A DNA stretch of 64,000 nt from Fragilaria crotonensis. Its lineage: Eukaryota > Bacillariophyta > Fragilariophyceae > Fragilariales > Fragilariaceae. The notes beneath the pieces were generated by a model. It saw only the letters and a program-made list of their open reading frames with translations. It searched no databases and was not told where the DNA came from. The stretch lies in assembly GCA_022925895.1 (NCBI GenBank), contig JAKSYS010000257.1:1-64000 (forward strand), written 5' to 3'. Both the position numbers and the translations under genes were made by a program. Of this stretch, positions 31,202 to 42,641 are shown in pieces. Each line of letters starts with the position of its first letter. Position 1 is the first letter of the stretch.

Positions 31202-32143
31202 TTAGACAATGTCATCCCCCGCAACAACGTCAATGGCCTTGAGTGGTGGTGGTTCCCAATTAAAAATGACTTCTTGTTCATCCTTGGTCAGACGAGACAC
31301 TGCCCAATGAGCGTACATCAAGGCGCAGACATCGTAAAGAGCATGAGTCGTAATGGGCACGGCCAGATTGCCTGCAGTTTGGTAGAGGTAACCAAAGTAG
31401 AGACTTGCCAGGGTTGCCAAAAGAGCATACGCGGGAGTGACGGCATGCAACAGACCAAAGATAATGGCAGTCACACCCAAGGCGACACCCTGCCCTATGC
31501 GAGCCGTCAATTCGTACTGTAGCACACCTCGAAAGAGCATTTCTTCTCCAACACCCGCCGCCAATCCCAAGGCGATGGAGACAAGGAGACCCACAATGGG
31601 TTTGAAGGTACCTCCCAAGAGGGCCATGACACTTCGTTGAGTTGCCAAGGTGACTTGACGCAAGGCTGGTATTTCTTGTTCCACAAAATCAAGCAAATAG
31701 GCAATGAATCCTAATGGAAGTGCCTTGAGTACACCATCGGCAATAGCTCCAGTACTGAAGTTAATATCCGGGCCCAACCCATAATTCGGGGTTTTAAGGA
31801 ATAATGCCAAGATAACAGCAGCACCAATCAATAAAGACTGACCGCCCACTAAAAATAATGTAGTCTTGATATCAAACAAATCATCATCATCTGTGGAGGC
31901 AGATGCCTTGAGAACTGCAGATTTCCACGAGGTCGTCCAACAACGTCGGTGACACGGTGGAGTCGGCTTGCGCGCTCGCGGATTGGAAAGTTGTTCTTCT
32001 CCGCCGCCAACACTGCTCACAACACCCCGTGTCGTGAAGGAACGAATGGGAACAGGAATAAAGGCTCCTGCCGATGATGCAGCAAGGCAAATCAGGAGCA
32101 CAAATGGAGAATTTCGAGCAATGCGAGAGGATGCTGTCATCAT
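31202..32143 (-). CDS. CPBP-family intramembrane protease, plastid-targeted
   Basis: The start is placed at MMTASSRIAR so that the protein opens with a signal peptide (SPFVLLICLAASSAG) followed by AFIPVPIR, the diatom plastid signal; an upstream Met would add 24 implausible residues. The protein is about 313 residues. Several membrane segments follow (TLFLVGGQSLLIGAAVILALF; FKPIVGLLVSIALGLAAG). The CPBP motifs are GEEMLFRG (EExxxR), FGLLHAV (FxxxH) and HALYD, with the glutamates as catalytic candidates. CPBP proteins are CAAX-type proteases or non-proteolytic scaffolds; plastid members act at thylakoid or envelope membranes. The substrate is unknown. Confidence 0.9.
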   Translation of the reverse strand: MMTASSRIARNSPFVLLICLAASSAGAFIPVPIRSFTTRGVVSSVGGGEEQLSNPRARKPTPPCHRRCWTTSWKSAVLKASASTDDDDLFDIKTTLFLVGGQSLLIGAAVILALFLKTPNYGLGPDINFSTGAIADGVLKALPLGFIAYLLDFVEQEIPALRQVTLATQRSVMALLGGTFKPIVGLLVSIALGLAAGVGEEMLFRGVLQYELTARIGQGVALGVTAIIFGLLHAVTPAYALLATLASLYFGYLYQTAGNLAVPITTHALYDVCALMYAHWAVSRLTKDEQEVIFNWEPPPLKAIDVVAGDDIV

Positions 32144-33522
32144 CGTGCTCGAGGGTTTTTGTTCCTCCTCGTCGGAGTACATCAGTATGTACACTGTGTA
32201 GCACGCATAGCACATAATTGCCTATCATCCCTTGTACTCGAGTACAGAAGTGCCGTCTTGATTTTTTGTACTCGGAGTATTTGAATGCTAGCTACAGTAG
32301 TAACACTACTGCCGATAAAAAGACGAGCTATTTTCATACAACCACCACGCACGTCTGGCTACTGGCTACTCTACCCTCTCTAGTAGTAGTAGAGTAGTGG
32401 TAGAAGTAGACTACTGTAGCATACGGTGCTCAGAGCTCGCAGCACAAGATTGAAACGTACTCCCCATTTTTACCTCGGGGGAACAGCTTTTGTTCTGTCG
32501 AGTACACGATTCACCTACTGTATGACCTGATACACAAGTACTGCGACTAGCACAGCCCACTGTCAGACGGAACAGGAAATAACGTGTGGGCCACTGGGCC
32601 GGTTTCCACTGTCACCATATACTGTCGCACTCATGTTCTGGCGTCATCCACGCATCTCTCAGAGGGGCCAGATGACACGTGACACGTGACGCGCTTGCTC
32701 AATCCTCATAAACTTCATCCGGAATGGGATGGTTCGTCTTGGTTCGACGAATTCTCCATCCCAAACAAACTTCGAGACTCTTGGGAACTCGCCAAACATT
32801 TCTTAAATAGTTGAAATACTATGATTTGTGCATCCTTTCATCCTGGTTCGGTACATGTGTAGTTCGTTTTCAACATGATAAAATATGCGCCAAACACCTA
32901 ATCATCATCATATTCATTGACGAAATCTTAATAAAGTTCTCCTAGCATTTCGGTTTCCTAACTGAACAGTGAGTAAGACACCGTTAATTCTCAAATGGAT
33001 TACACCAATCGTATGTGACTCTGAATGCTCCATTTTGATGTAAGAACCAATGGGAAGGCCACACTCGCATTATGGATTCTCCACAAATACTAAGTATTTT
33101 CTTCCTCTTGACACACCATCTGCCGAAGTGACAAGGAAACAGCTGCCGACACCTTGGCTTGTCGTAGTTTAATCCGTACAAAAATTTTAGCATTCCTTTT
33201 ATACGACCGGATCCAACTCCCACCGGCCACCTCTGCCCATTGGTTCCTTTACATGCCGTAAAAAAATTATTAATTATGTGTGGCAGGCCAGTCAAGAGCG
33301 AGGGCGACGGCAACCCATGGAGACACAAAATATAAAAATTCTGTTGGATCACACACGAACAACGAAAAAAAGATCTCTCGCTTACACAACACACAATCAC
33401 ACCGCACACACACGAGTTCGCTTTGCGATTACATTAACGATCCATTCTAATCTGATTCGGAACGAAGTATTCCCACCTGCTCTCACATCACCGACAATAA
33501 ACGACGAAGAAGCGAAATCATC
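32144..33522. other. Intergenic, no gene recognised
   Basis: This 1.4 kb includes GTACTC-rich words near 32235-32430 and no conserved coding signal. The minus-strand frame 32984-33409 has no recognisable domain. The last 150 bases are the TPR gene's 5' flank, with CA-rich sequence. Confidence 0.45.
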
Positions 33523-34542
33523 ATGAGACAAATCCATGCGAGCTCCACAATGAGTAATAGTCGGAATGATCACTGTCATGACGATGGTGAAATGAATCCT
33601 TGTCTTGGACTATCCAGTTCTCGTTGCAATCAATTTCCCAGATCGGCATCATCATCATCATTAGCCGCGGCATCATCATCATCGGAATCCAAGTTGTTGC
33701 ACGTGCTGAACGATGGGATGGGACAAGAACGTGGTATCCCACGATCCATATCCCTTCCAAGCACACCCACCAAACAACCAGTAGCTGCTTCTTCAAAGCG
33801 AACCCATAGCATTCCTTCGCGTCATTCTCCCACACTGACAACAAACACAACCACTCACAATGCCAATAACAACAGCAACAACAACAATCACCATGCCATT
33901 GTGGCTACCGCAAATCTTTCTCCGTACAAACGTAAAATTGAAGCTATTGGGAATGGTTGGAATGCCGAGGGATTACAGAATGCCAAGACGGGACAATGGG
34001 AAAAAGCAGTCTATTGTTGGGAGAATGCTCTCGAAATTCGACTTCAACTTTTGGGAGATTATCATCCCGATGTGGCCAATACGTGGAACAACATGGGAAT
34101 CGCTCTCGGAAAAGTAGGCGAACATGATCGTGCCATGATGTGCCTGAATCGAACCTTGGAAATACGAACCTTTTGGATCCAACATGCGAGTGCCGGAAAC
34201 AATAAGCACAATCAGGATTTGGAGATTGCAGCGACTATTCAAAATATTGGTAACATTTTGCAACAAATGAACGATTACAATGGCGCCTTGGCATGCTTTG
34301 AACAAGCCAAAGCGACACAAATTGCCGTCAAGGAAGATTTCTTGGTGGCACGAACGTGTACTGCCATGGCTCGGCTGCACCTTGAAAATCTCAAGGTGGA
34401 CATGGCATTGGATTCCTACAAGGAGGCGCTCTCGTTCTACACAAAGGCCGGGTACGGAAATGGGGATGACGATTATGATTCCGTCCTCGAGGATATCAAT
34501 GAAACTGAACGACAGCTGAGCATCCATCAAGTTGTGTTCTGA
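33523..34542 (+). CDS. TPR-repeat protein, kinesin-light-chain-like repeats
   Basis: The protein has 339 residues. The first 125 are low-complexity (poly-Ser, Asn-rich and a Thr/His-rich stretch). Residues 130-320 form about five tetratricopeptide repeats: WEKAVYCWENALEIR, HPDVANTWNNMGIALGKV, HDRAMMCLNRTLEIR, TIQNIGNILQQMNDYNGAL and MALDSYKEALSFYTKAG. The spacing of about 42 residues is that of kinesin-light-chain-type TPRs. It is probably a soluble scaffold protein; no partner can be inferred. Many diatom genes share this design. Confidence 0.85.
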   Translation: MRQIHASSTMSNSRNDHCHDDGEMNPCLGLSSSRCNQFPRSASSSSLAAASSSSESKLLHVLNDGMGQERGIPRSISLPSTPTKQPVAASSKRTHSIPSRHSPTLTTNTTTHNANNNSNNNNHHAIVATANLSPYKRKIEAIGNGWNAEGLQNAKTGQWEKAVYCWENALEIRLQLLGDYHPDVANTWNNMGIALGKVGEHDRAMMCLNRTLEIRTFWIQHASAGNNKHNQDLEIAATIQNIGNILQQMNDYNGALACFEQAKATQIAVKEDFLVARTCTAMARLHLENLKVDMALDSYKEALSFYTKAGYGNGDDDYDSVLEDINETERQLSIHQVVF

Positions 34543-35509
34543 AACCAACAGTCGGTTACTATACACTTCGAGGTACTCTGAGGACTACAAAAATTACACG
34601 CCCGCACAACCCCATGCATAGATTAGGGCATAGAAACTCTAGAACTAGATTAAAGCATTAGATTTGAATACTGAGTTGATTCCTCGGACGGAAGTGAGCA
34701 ACAGATTAATAGTCGCGATGACAGCTGGAGAGGAACTTGTCTCTCCTGGTGATACACAAGCAGTCTTGCTGAATGGCTCCATTGTTGCCGCGGCCACTTT
34801 TGACCTTGGCTGACTTTTTGCCAAGTGAAGTGTGGCTCATCCTTAGTCTGTCAAGATCGATGTGCAGATCACAAGGATACTGATAAACTGATCTTGTGGG
34901 TAGGCAAGCTGGATAGTCAGGTGCCTTCTCAACAACATAGTAAATTGTTGTTCTTGACACCAGTCATCAATTCATCAGGAGTGATCTCCTCACCCTCGTT
35001 ATGGTCATCTTGATTGTGCATGAGCCAGGCAATCACAACTTTGTCACACAAAGCTCCTTATCCCTTGATGAGGTTGATGAGTTGTGCAAAGGAATGTTGC
35101 ATGCCAAAGTCCGAATGACTCTAGATCAACACCACTGCTACACAACCACGACGGACCATCCACTTCTTCCTCAAAGGGGGAAGCATCAAGGGCACTGCCA
35201 GAAAAGCTGACACAAACAAAAGAGCTAAAAAGACAGCCGACATGGACTTGCCAAGAATGACAAATCAAGCATCGACCTGACAGAGCTGTAGGCAGTTCAC
35301 CATAAACTTTGGCACACATCAATGAGAAAGCTCCATGAGATAGCCAAACAGAGAATCTTGCCAGCACATTGTCTCTCTCTCAATGCAGAATACTAATGTG
35401 CTCGGCTTATATGTATGCCAAGGCAATGAAGAGGCATTGTAGCTACAAGCACACAGAAGGAAAGTGGCACTGATGGAACCAAACATATGAAACCAGGACA
35501 AGTGATATA

Positions 35510-35580
35510 GGTCGACCTACTCGTCTCTACGATGCCTGGACTTACAGCCCAGATGACCGGTTGCGCTACCACTATGCAAC
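35510..35580 (-). other. tRNA-like relic, possible SINE head
   Basis: On the minus strand TTGCATAGTGG matches the polymerase III A-box consensus at 10 of 11 positions. GTTGC/GCAAC form a D-arm-like stem. A five-pair stem CTGGG/TCCAG encloses the seven-base loop CTGTAAG, which would give anticodon GTA (Tyr). The B box is poor (GGTCGACC) and no acceptor stem pairs, so it is not a working tRNA gene. It may be a tRNA pseudogene or the head of a SINE. Confidence 0.3.
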
Positions 35581-35599
35581 TGCCTACATCAGGCAATTC

Positions 35600-36010
35600 A
35601 GTTGACTGGGATTTCTATACCTTCAGGAGGCAGCATCTGCTGAGGAAAAAGATTGAAACCTAGCATAATGAACAATTTTTGAATTCCAAGGTGGCCACCA
35701 CAAGTCCAACAAGAGATGAGTGGAAACCATTTGGATGTCTGACCTATTTGCTCACAAACCAACTTCAGAGCAACAGCTTGCCAATCCACAAATGGCCACA
35801 ATGGTCCAGTAGTCTACTTGGGATGGAATTTTGTATTGTTTGTGATGAAGAAGGACAGATTTGATGAACCCTCAAGTCCATGTCATGTGCAATGTGACCT
35901 TTATGACCATGAAAGGAATCAAAACAAAATTGTCAGCAGCTGAAGGCAAGATTCCTCCTGTGTCAGAAGGAGCCAGTATTATGTACAAGATGTCAACGGT
36001 ACCATGACAA
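35600..36010 (+). pseudogene. Copia-type polyprotein fragment, degenerate
   Basis: In broken frames the segment reads PFGCLTYLLTNQLQS, then IHKWPQW and, later, MNPQVHVMCNVTF. This resembles the region after the copia integrase core (FGCPVYVLD-LQ, PKW-PRS, SPQ-HVVFD). Stops and shifts occur throughout. It is unrelated in sequence to the young element at 10.8-16.9 kb. It could be part of a longer relic spanning 34.7-36.9 kb. Confidence 0.4.
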
Positions 36011-37507
36011 ATGGCAAGCATGCGCAAAAAGCAAAAGCACCTCACACTACAAAAAACAGAAGTGAAACGGCAAGCAATCCGGTATCTTCATTCATTGGGG
36101 ATGACGGTCCACCAACACCCATCAACACAACTTGTACTACATCAGGCAACAGTGCATGAGTACTTTGTGGGTGTGCTTTCTTCTTATCATGATGCAAACA
36201 AATATTGACATTTGAGTTTGCCTTCATTTTGATGCACTACCCATCAGTAGGGCAAATATTGGAGTTCCCACAACTTCTTGCTGATGATATTCACGGCAGA
36301 TTCAGATCTGGACACAGCATCATAGTAATGCTATCACTAGCAGGCAATGAGCGAGGAGGACGACCAGCAAGAGTTCCCCAGGGTCAACATAGATCAGAGG
36401 TTAGATGGAATGATCCAGCATATGTTGCAACTGCACCTCCTTGACCAAATACTGGACAACACGGATACATAGTAATCAATCATGCTGCCTGCCATTGCTA
36501 CTATGGAAGTCTCAACTACAAATGGAGGTGGTGGTTCTAACATTCTTGTTGACGACAGAAGGCTAATAGATCATTCTCAGTTATACAATCAGAGATGCAA
36601 TCCCAAAGATGGAGCTAATGAAGGAGATGAAGTAAAAAATGAGAATACCCAACATTGGCTATGCAAGCCCAGCAAGTGAATTCGATGGTTGTCTGTTTGA
36701 GGACAAAAGCAGGGTGGATGAGATGGCCAGAGTCCAGCCACAAGTATTGGCCTTGAATGAAGAACCTCAATGTACTAAATCTCCATCATTTCAGGGACTA
36801 CTTCAAAAAACAAGAAGTTATTGAAAGCATCCATCAGATCCAAACCAATGATCAACCTGTGGACTTGTTCCATACAAAAAGCCCTTGAATAAGGACACAC
36901 ATCATCTCAAAACAGTTTATAGGCGGGTTAAACTTACGTGTTGGCAGAGAGGAGACATGTGACGATACCAGAGCCGAGAAAAACACCTTCTTTAATGTGT
37001 ATTGAAACACTCAAGAATGTAGAGTGGTTTTTGCATTAAAGCACGTTTCTGCTCATTCCTACTACCTACATTCATGCTGTACAATACAGTATGCTACAAT
37101 TTGCACTTTAGTACTGTAGTAGGCAGCACGACATTGCTGATGGTCTTCTTGATGAAGCAGACTTCAATGTATTGCTAACAGCCAGTGGAGCAACAAATCT
37201 TTTCAGCAGGAAAAAGAAGCTGAATAGTACTCATGCTCTTTGCACCACTTTACTTTGCTAGTGGATGAGCAGCTTGAGCAATCCAAGGGTAGAATTGCTT
37301 TAAATCATTCATTGACTCTCCAGCATATGAGAATATCAACAGTCGTTCCACCAGAATGCAAGGATTATTGCGCCGGACACTAACCCTTAATATGAAATTT
37401 TCGATTAAATGACATTCTGGAATTTTGGAATTGTGGCCAGGAAGTGGTGGTTTCAATCTCAAAAATACCAAAAAACTTTTGGTTTACAAACCACCTTCTT
37501 GTGCTAA

Positions 37508-37523
37508 CCCCCCCCCCCCCCCC
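37508..37523. repeat. C16 homopolymer
   Basis: Sixteen consecutive C residues, then TCCC. Such a run is error-prone in sequencing. Confidence 0.95.
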
Positions 37524-38559
37524 TCCCGTGATAGATGCTGACATATGGATGGGTACTATGTTTAATTGAAGTATTATACCAACTGAATTTAACTGCTGTA
37601 TTATACCACAAGCCCCTCCTAGAAACTGTATCGTAACGTATAATTGAATTAACCTTTAGGGTTACGGATTTGATGATTTTTGTGCTAGACCTCCAACCAT
37701 CATCAACAGAAAGCTGTTTTGTGTGAAATTGCATCATCGTCCCACAAAGATTCTGCCACTTAGCATATTAGTGTCGGTAGAGTGCACTAGTTGACGAGAC
37801 AACTGTCTAGAATGCGCACCAAATCTGAGATCTGGAAGCACTATGGGGATGTTTACCAGCCAGCCGCGCGATGTTGATGACATGCTGGTACCGATCAACA
37901 GCACAAAGCTAAGTCAAACACTGTAAGTGCTCAGCATGTAATGAGCCAATTATTGGAGCATCCAGACAGAGGGAGAAGCAGCAGAGATAGATTTAGTGGA
38001 TGGTATTGGTATCTAGAACTATTTTTGATCTCCTATCATAATACCTTGTATGCATACGAAGTTCATCATTGAGTACAAGTAATCGGGTGAAGCACTCTAC
38101 GGAAGATTGATGTAAGCCGTGTACTACACCGCTGTTCTACTCGATACTGTGGTATTATATATATGGTACATTCTATCCGGTAGAATACAGCATGCGGCAT
38201 GCATTTTCAGAAGTGGTATGTCATTCAGTCTACTGGTACTTGTACCATTGAGTGTATCACATGCTTGTACTGTAGCAGTTGTACCTTCTTGTCCGCGAAA
38301 CCAAGCACGTATTGGAATTGAGCAAGTCAAACTCCTTTCACGTCTGGGACTCAAGACTCGCAAAGACTCAACACCCCAGAACGCGACTACCGAAATGAAA
38401 AACCTTGTGACAAAAAGCGATCACAAAAATCTTAACGACGAATTCATCAAGAATACCTTACTCAGCTGATTAAATATCACTAGAGTTGATAAGTGTAAAC
38501 TCTGGGTAAATCACACTCCGACAAGGTCTCACATAGTACATTTCAGATCGCAAAACACC

Positions 38560-39255
38560 ATGAAGTTCGCAATTGCTATCATTGCTAGTTCTATCTATAC
38601 GGCCCAGGCAACCCTATCCGCCATGCGCGTGGGCCCCAGAAGCCTCAATCGTGTCGGGCAGCGGTTTGAGTTTGGACGAGAAGTCGACGTTGGTGATGAG
38701 GATGCTGCGTAAGTAGACTCTCATATGTTCAGTAAACGGTTTCCTGATTACACCAACGAGCTCGGACGGATGTGCTCACTGGTTTGATTTTCTGACCCAT
38801 ACAGCTTTGCGGAGTTAAATGCTGCACACAAGAGATTACTCCAGGATGCATCCTTCTTGAACTCGATGTCGTATCCTGGAATGTCGTTGTCGTCTTTTGG
38901 AATGTCGTTCAGAAGGATGCCTGAAGAGCGTCTGGATGATGATGGTTTCAAGCGTCTCATGGCTGACGCCGCACTTAATCAGGATGTCATTTCATTGGAA
39001 CGGTATGAGCTTGCTGAGGAAAACAGCCCAGTTGGCTTGACAGCGGCCACTGGTAGTGGAAGCAAGGAATCGTCACAGGAGTACATCGATCTTGCATTGT
39101 TTGTCGTGGTATCGGCATTGATGGTGGTGGTTGTTTACCGCCGAAAGCGAGCTACCCAAAAACGCAGTTACGGCGAGGATCGCTCTGAGTGTATCAGTTC
39201 AAGCATTTTAGGCGACGACATGCGCGGAGATGAGACAATGGGTGCTTCCGTCTAA
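38560..39255 (+). CDS. Small type I single-pass membrane protein, two exons
   Basis: Exon 1 is 38560-38708, the intron is 38709-38804 (GTAAGT donor, CATACAG acceptor), and exon 2 is 38805-39255. The split codon joins in phase, giving 199 residues. The N-terminus MKFAIAIIASSIYTAQA is a signal peptide. A mainly acidic extracellular or luminal part follows, with a Met/Ser-rich stretch (SMSYPGMSLSSFGMSF). One membrane segment is near residues 145-165 (LALFVVVSALMVVVVY), followed by basic residues and a short cytosolic tail. I recognise no family. The splice phase and topology together make it a credible gene. Confidence 0.7.
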
Positions 39256-39786
39256 TGGCTCTGGTGAGAGATTCGTGGATGAAGTCGAAGCACGAAGTTC
39301 GTTCGATAGAACTCCAGGACGTCGATGTTGTGAGTTGCGAGGGCGATGTATTTTTGGTATGCTGAGATTTTTGTTTTACATATGTAGACGAGTATATAAT
39401 AGAGACGCGTGTTAATCAAGATGTGAAAAAGCAACTCCTTGTTGACGCAAAAGTGGTAAAGAGGGAAAGGGCGTTGCAATGAAAAGAAAACCTTATAGAG
39501 ATTTAACCTTTACGGTGTCCTCCTATCCTTTGCCACGTGACTGTGCCACTAGCTACCCAGTAAGGATCCGGTGCGTCCGGAATCAAACGGTCCCGTACAA
39601 AATGAGCATGGGAATGTTTACTCACTGCGTCATTGCTTGTCGACAATGGCGCTGATGAAGGTAAAACTGAACAGCGCACTGGAGAGTCGCGCCCCAAACT
39701 TCTCCCTCAGGGTGGATGCGAACGTTCGTGTCCAAACTTGCCGTAACTTGAACTGACTTTGTAAATACACGTCTTTTGTCGGTCGA
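39256..39786. other. Intergenic, no gene recognised
   Basis: Short open frames only; no domain, RNA gene or repeat was recognised. Confidence 0.4.
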
Positions 39787-41005
39787 CTATACTCCCTGCT
39801 TGCTCATGAGCAAGTTTTGGGTATCATCCCATAATTCTGTGGACGTCTTACTTGCACTGCCTATGTACGGAGTCGCCTTCAGCACGCTGCTTGAACCTAC
39901 GGTTTGATTCAAGTGGTTGGTCAAATTATGCCTCAGCTGCAGGCATAAGTTGTACCGATCTACCATTTCCTTGTCCGTCATTGTGGAGTCAAAATCATGC
40001 ATAGAACTGTGCACCGTCCCGTCGTTGTATAGCAGGCGATTCAAACTATTTCCCACATACATGAATTCATTCCCTGCTTCTTGTCGAGTCATGGGAAAGG
40101 CCACACCACCTGACTCGACGCAATGATACGAGTCATGCTGCAGACAATCATTCCGAGCCAAAGGCACAATGTACTTCCAAAGAAAGTCTTGGTCGTCGGT
40201 GTAGACAAACTTTCCATTCGCCTCCCTCGAACTGCTTCGTGTTTGGTTGTTGACATAAAATCAAATAGGAGTTTTTCCATGTCCATGTTGGTGTTCATGT
40301 CGGTGCTGTTGGATGCTACCGTATGATGATGACTGTCCCTAATACTACGACGACCACCCCACATACCTGCCAGAATCACTGCAAATCCGTGTGGATCATG
40401 CAAAGGATGGTCTCTCATAATGTGGAAGGTCGTCCCCGATCGAATCCATTCCTCGACAGCCACCTTTTCTCGGAGTGTCGGTTGAGAATCGGCATCCCGA
40501 ATGGCGTACAGTTCTACTGTCGGATCCGACGCCACGAGGTATCTCCAACAACGAGGATTCACATGATTGGCGATCCAGGATGGAAATTCTGATTGACATT
40601 CATGAGTTTGACCATGGTAATGTTGGCAAGCTGTTGCAGTGCATCCTGCGGAACCTCATCATCATGGTAGACGCGAAGCTCCCAGTCAGGATAGATGGAT
40701 TGACTTTGCATGGCAGTTTGAATCATGGCAAAAGCGTACCGTGAGCTGTTGCCGTAGAGGCTGTACGACAGGACTGAGAGGCCTCCAGTTCCACTGGCAT
40801 GATCTTGCATCATGATATCACGGGAGGTTGAATCCACGTCGGGGTCTTTAACGAAAGAATTGATGTTGTCTTGACGGAACATTTCATCCGTAGGCAGGAG
40901 ATGGCAATTGAATACTAGCTGAACAGAAATGACAATGGCCAAGCACATGGCAACGAACGCTTTCTGGATCATTGTCGGCATTTTGCGTCGATTCAATCTG
41001 ACCAT
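39787..41005 (-). pseudogene. Glycosyltransferase-like type II membrane protein, frameshifted
   Basis: The N-terminus has a signal anchor (FVAMCLAIVISVQLVF) after a basic segment. The luminal part has LSVLSYSLYGNSSRYA, YPDWELRVYHDDEVP, WRYLVASDPTVE, IRDADSQPTLREKVAVEEW and HIMRDHPLHDP, then YTDDQDFLWKYIVPLARNDC. The RDADS motif and FHIMRDHP stretch are typical of a family of predicted glycosyltransferases common in algae. Three frames are used: one base is missing near 40560 (SPIM to VNPRCW), and a second shift lies near 40230. With both repaired the protein would be about 400 residues, so this is a nearly whole gene. It may be a recent pseudogene or carry sequence errors. Confidence 0.7.
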
Positions 41006-41666
41006 TCTTCGTTCGATCTATACAAGGTCGTGAGTGTGGACGTCCAGTGCGATGTGCAATGGCATCGGTCAAGGCGATCGTGTGATGGTCGGATGTCCAA
41101 TGACACTTGAGTGCTCCAGTACTCTACTATAGCTACCGTAGTACTCCATATATATACTATGTGTACTGTACATATAAACTGTACCTAAGATAATACAGAT
41201 ATTTTTTGTCATACTCTGCCATGTCGACATAACAACATGCATAATGCACACTTATTACGCAACAATCAAATTCATATCGCAATACATACAGTACGAAGCA
41301 GAGGCGACGTGGCGACATTACACGTCAGACTGGTACTCGGAGCATTTATCATTGTATTTTTGTATTTTTGCTAATTCGACAGTACGACAGTAAAGTCATT
41401 CTTCCTAGTAATCCAGTAGTAGTAGATGGGAAGAGCGACGTGTTCCTATCGTATGCATACTTCCTAATATTCCGCTACTGTAGTAGTTGAGTACAGTACT
41501 TGGAGTACAAGGTACTGTACCAACGTCAGGTACGGAGTACTACCAATAGCTACAGTAGTAAAGTAAAATACTACAGGACAAGTACAAGTATCTAAATCTT
41601 GACTATGAACCATGAACAACATGGCGCGGTCTGCTTCTGCCTCATTTATCACTGGCGCCTTGCACA
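41006..41666. other. Divergent promoter region, GTAC-rich
   Basis: It lies between the glycosyltransferase-like gene and the TatD gene, transcribed apart. Many GTAC, GTACTC and TACGGAGTAC words occur at 41110-41180 and 41480-41545. Confidence 0.45.
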
Positions 41667-42641
41667 ATGAGGATGTTGGCCTTTGATGCTCACAATCACA
41701 TTCATTTGGGACGAAGCAGCGTCCCATTGCCAACCATTTTTGCTGGATGTAGTAGTCGTTGTAATGACAGCGACCCGGAAATCTCTAGTAGTCGACTTGG
41801 TGGGATTGCGATCATGAGTACACATCCCCGAGACTATCCGACAGTTCTAGAATTGTCACGTTCCATCCCAGGCGCGTGTCGATCCGAAGATATTGCAGTC
41901 AAAGTGGTTCCATGCTTTGGCGTGCATCCTTGGTTTCTACATGAACTGGATTCTGATGATGTTGTCACACGCAGTGCAACAACATCAACAAACGATAATG
42001 ACAGTGACGACAACAACAACGACCAAGAGACTGCGACGTCAACTCCAATGTGGCTACAAGAATTGGATCATTGGATCAAGAGCACACCAGAAGCGATTGT
42101 TGGTGAAATTGGGATGGATGGATTTCATTTTGATGGAAACACTGGAAAGTTAACAACGCCCATGGAAGATCAAATCCAAGCCTTTGAAGCACAAATGGAA
42201 ATTGCAGCTCGGTTGCAACGACCAGTCAGTATTCATGCAGTCCAATGCTTTGGTCCGCTCATGGTGTCATTATCCAAGCTCAAAAAGAATCAACAACAGA
42301 AACGAGGCGCAGGTCTCCCACCCAAAATGTACTTTCATGCCTTCGGTGGCAAGGTGGGGACGATTGATCAACTTCTGGCCTTGTGCGGCTCAAAGCCAGG
42401 TCAAGTATACTTTGGATTTAGTCCTGTTGTCAACTTTCGATCTCCAAAAACTGCATCTGTGATTCGCAAGGTGGGGTTGAATCGGTTAGTTCTCGAAACA
42501 GATCATGAAGATGCATCCTTGGTCCCTCAGAGTATAGATGAAGGGATCTCGCTCATTGCCGATGCGTTGAACGTTTCGCGGGATGAGGTAGTGGAACAAA
42601 CCACGCGGAATGCATTTGACTTGTATGGACTTCACGATTAG
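41667..42641 (+). CDS. TatD-family metal-dependent hydrolase
   Basis: The protein has 324 residues. The metal ligands of TatD are in place: FDAHNHIHLG (HxH), GEIGMDG (Glu), SIHAVQCF (His), MYFHAFGG (His) and VLETDHEDA (Asp). CFGVHPWFL is also typical. An Asp/Asn/Thr-rich insert (about residues 95-120) is lineage-specific. TatD proteins are phosphodiesterases or DNases; this sequence is closest in style to the Cut9-interacting Scn1 group of eukaryotes. No targeting signal is seen, so cytosol or nucleus is likely. Met3 is an equally good start. Its 3' end faces that of RAD1. Confidence 0.85.
   Translation: MRMLAFDAHNHIHLGRSSVPLPTIFAGCSSRCNDSDPEISSSRLGGIAIMSTHPRDYPTVLELSRSIPGACRSEDIAVKVVPCFGVHPWFLHELDSDDVVTRSATTSTNDNDSDDNNNDQETATSTPMWLQELDHWIKSTPEAIVGEIGMDGFHFDGNTGKLTTPMEDQIQAFEAQMEIAARLQRPVSIHAVQCFGPLMVSLSKLKKNQQQKRGAGLPPKMYFHAFGGKVGTIDQLLALCGSKPGQVYFGFSPVVNFRSPKTASVIRKVGLNRLVLETDHEDASLVPQSIDEGISLIADALNVSRDEVVEQTTRNAFDLYGLHD

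Larger units (their letters stand above)
34543..38559. other. Gene-poor stretch with retroelement relics
   Basis: About 4 kb with many stop codons in all frames. It includes a copia-like fragment near 35.6-36.0 kb, a tRNA-like fold near 35.5 kb, a C16 homopolymer at 37508 and a 116-codon frame at 38119-38469 with a hydrophobic segment but no recognisable family. No intact gene can be supported. Confidence 0.5.

Noticed and set aside
35510-35580. Functional tRNA-Tyr gene
   Set aside because: No acceptor stem and no proper T arm can be drawn, so it is kept only as a tRNA-like relic.
38119-38469. 116-codon plus-strand frame with a hydrophobic segment
   Set aside because: No family, no clear signal peptide cleavage, and GTAC-rich intergenic composition at its start; support is too weak for a gene call.
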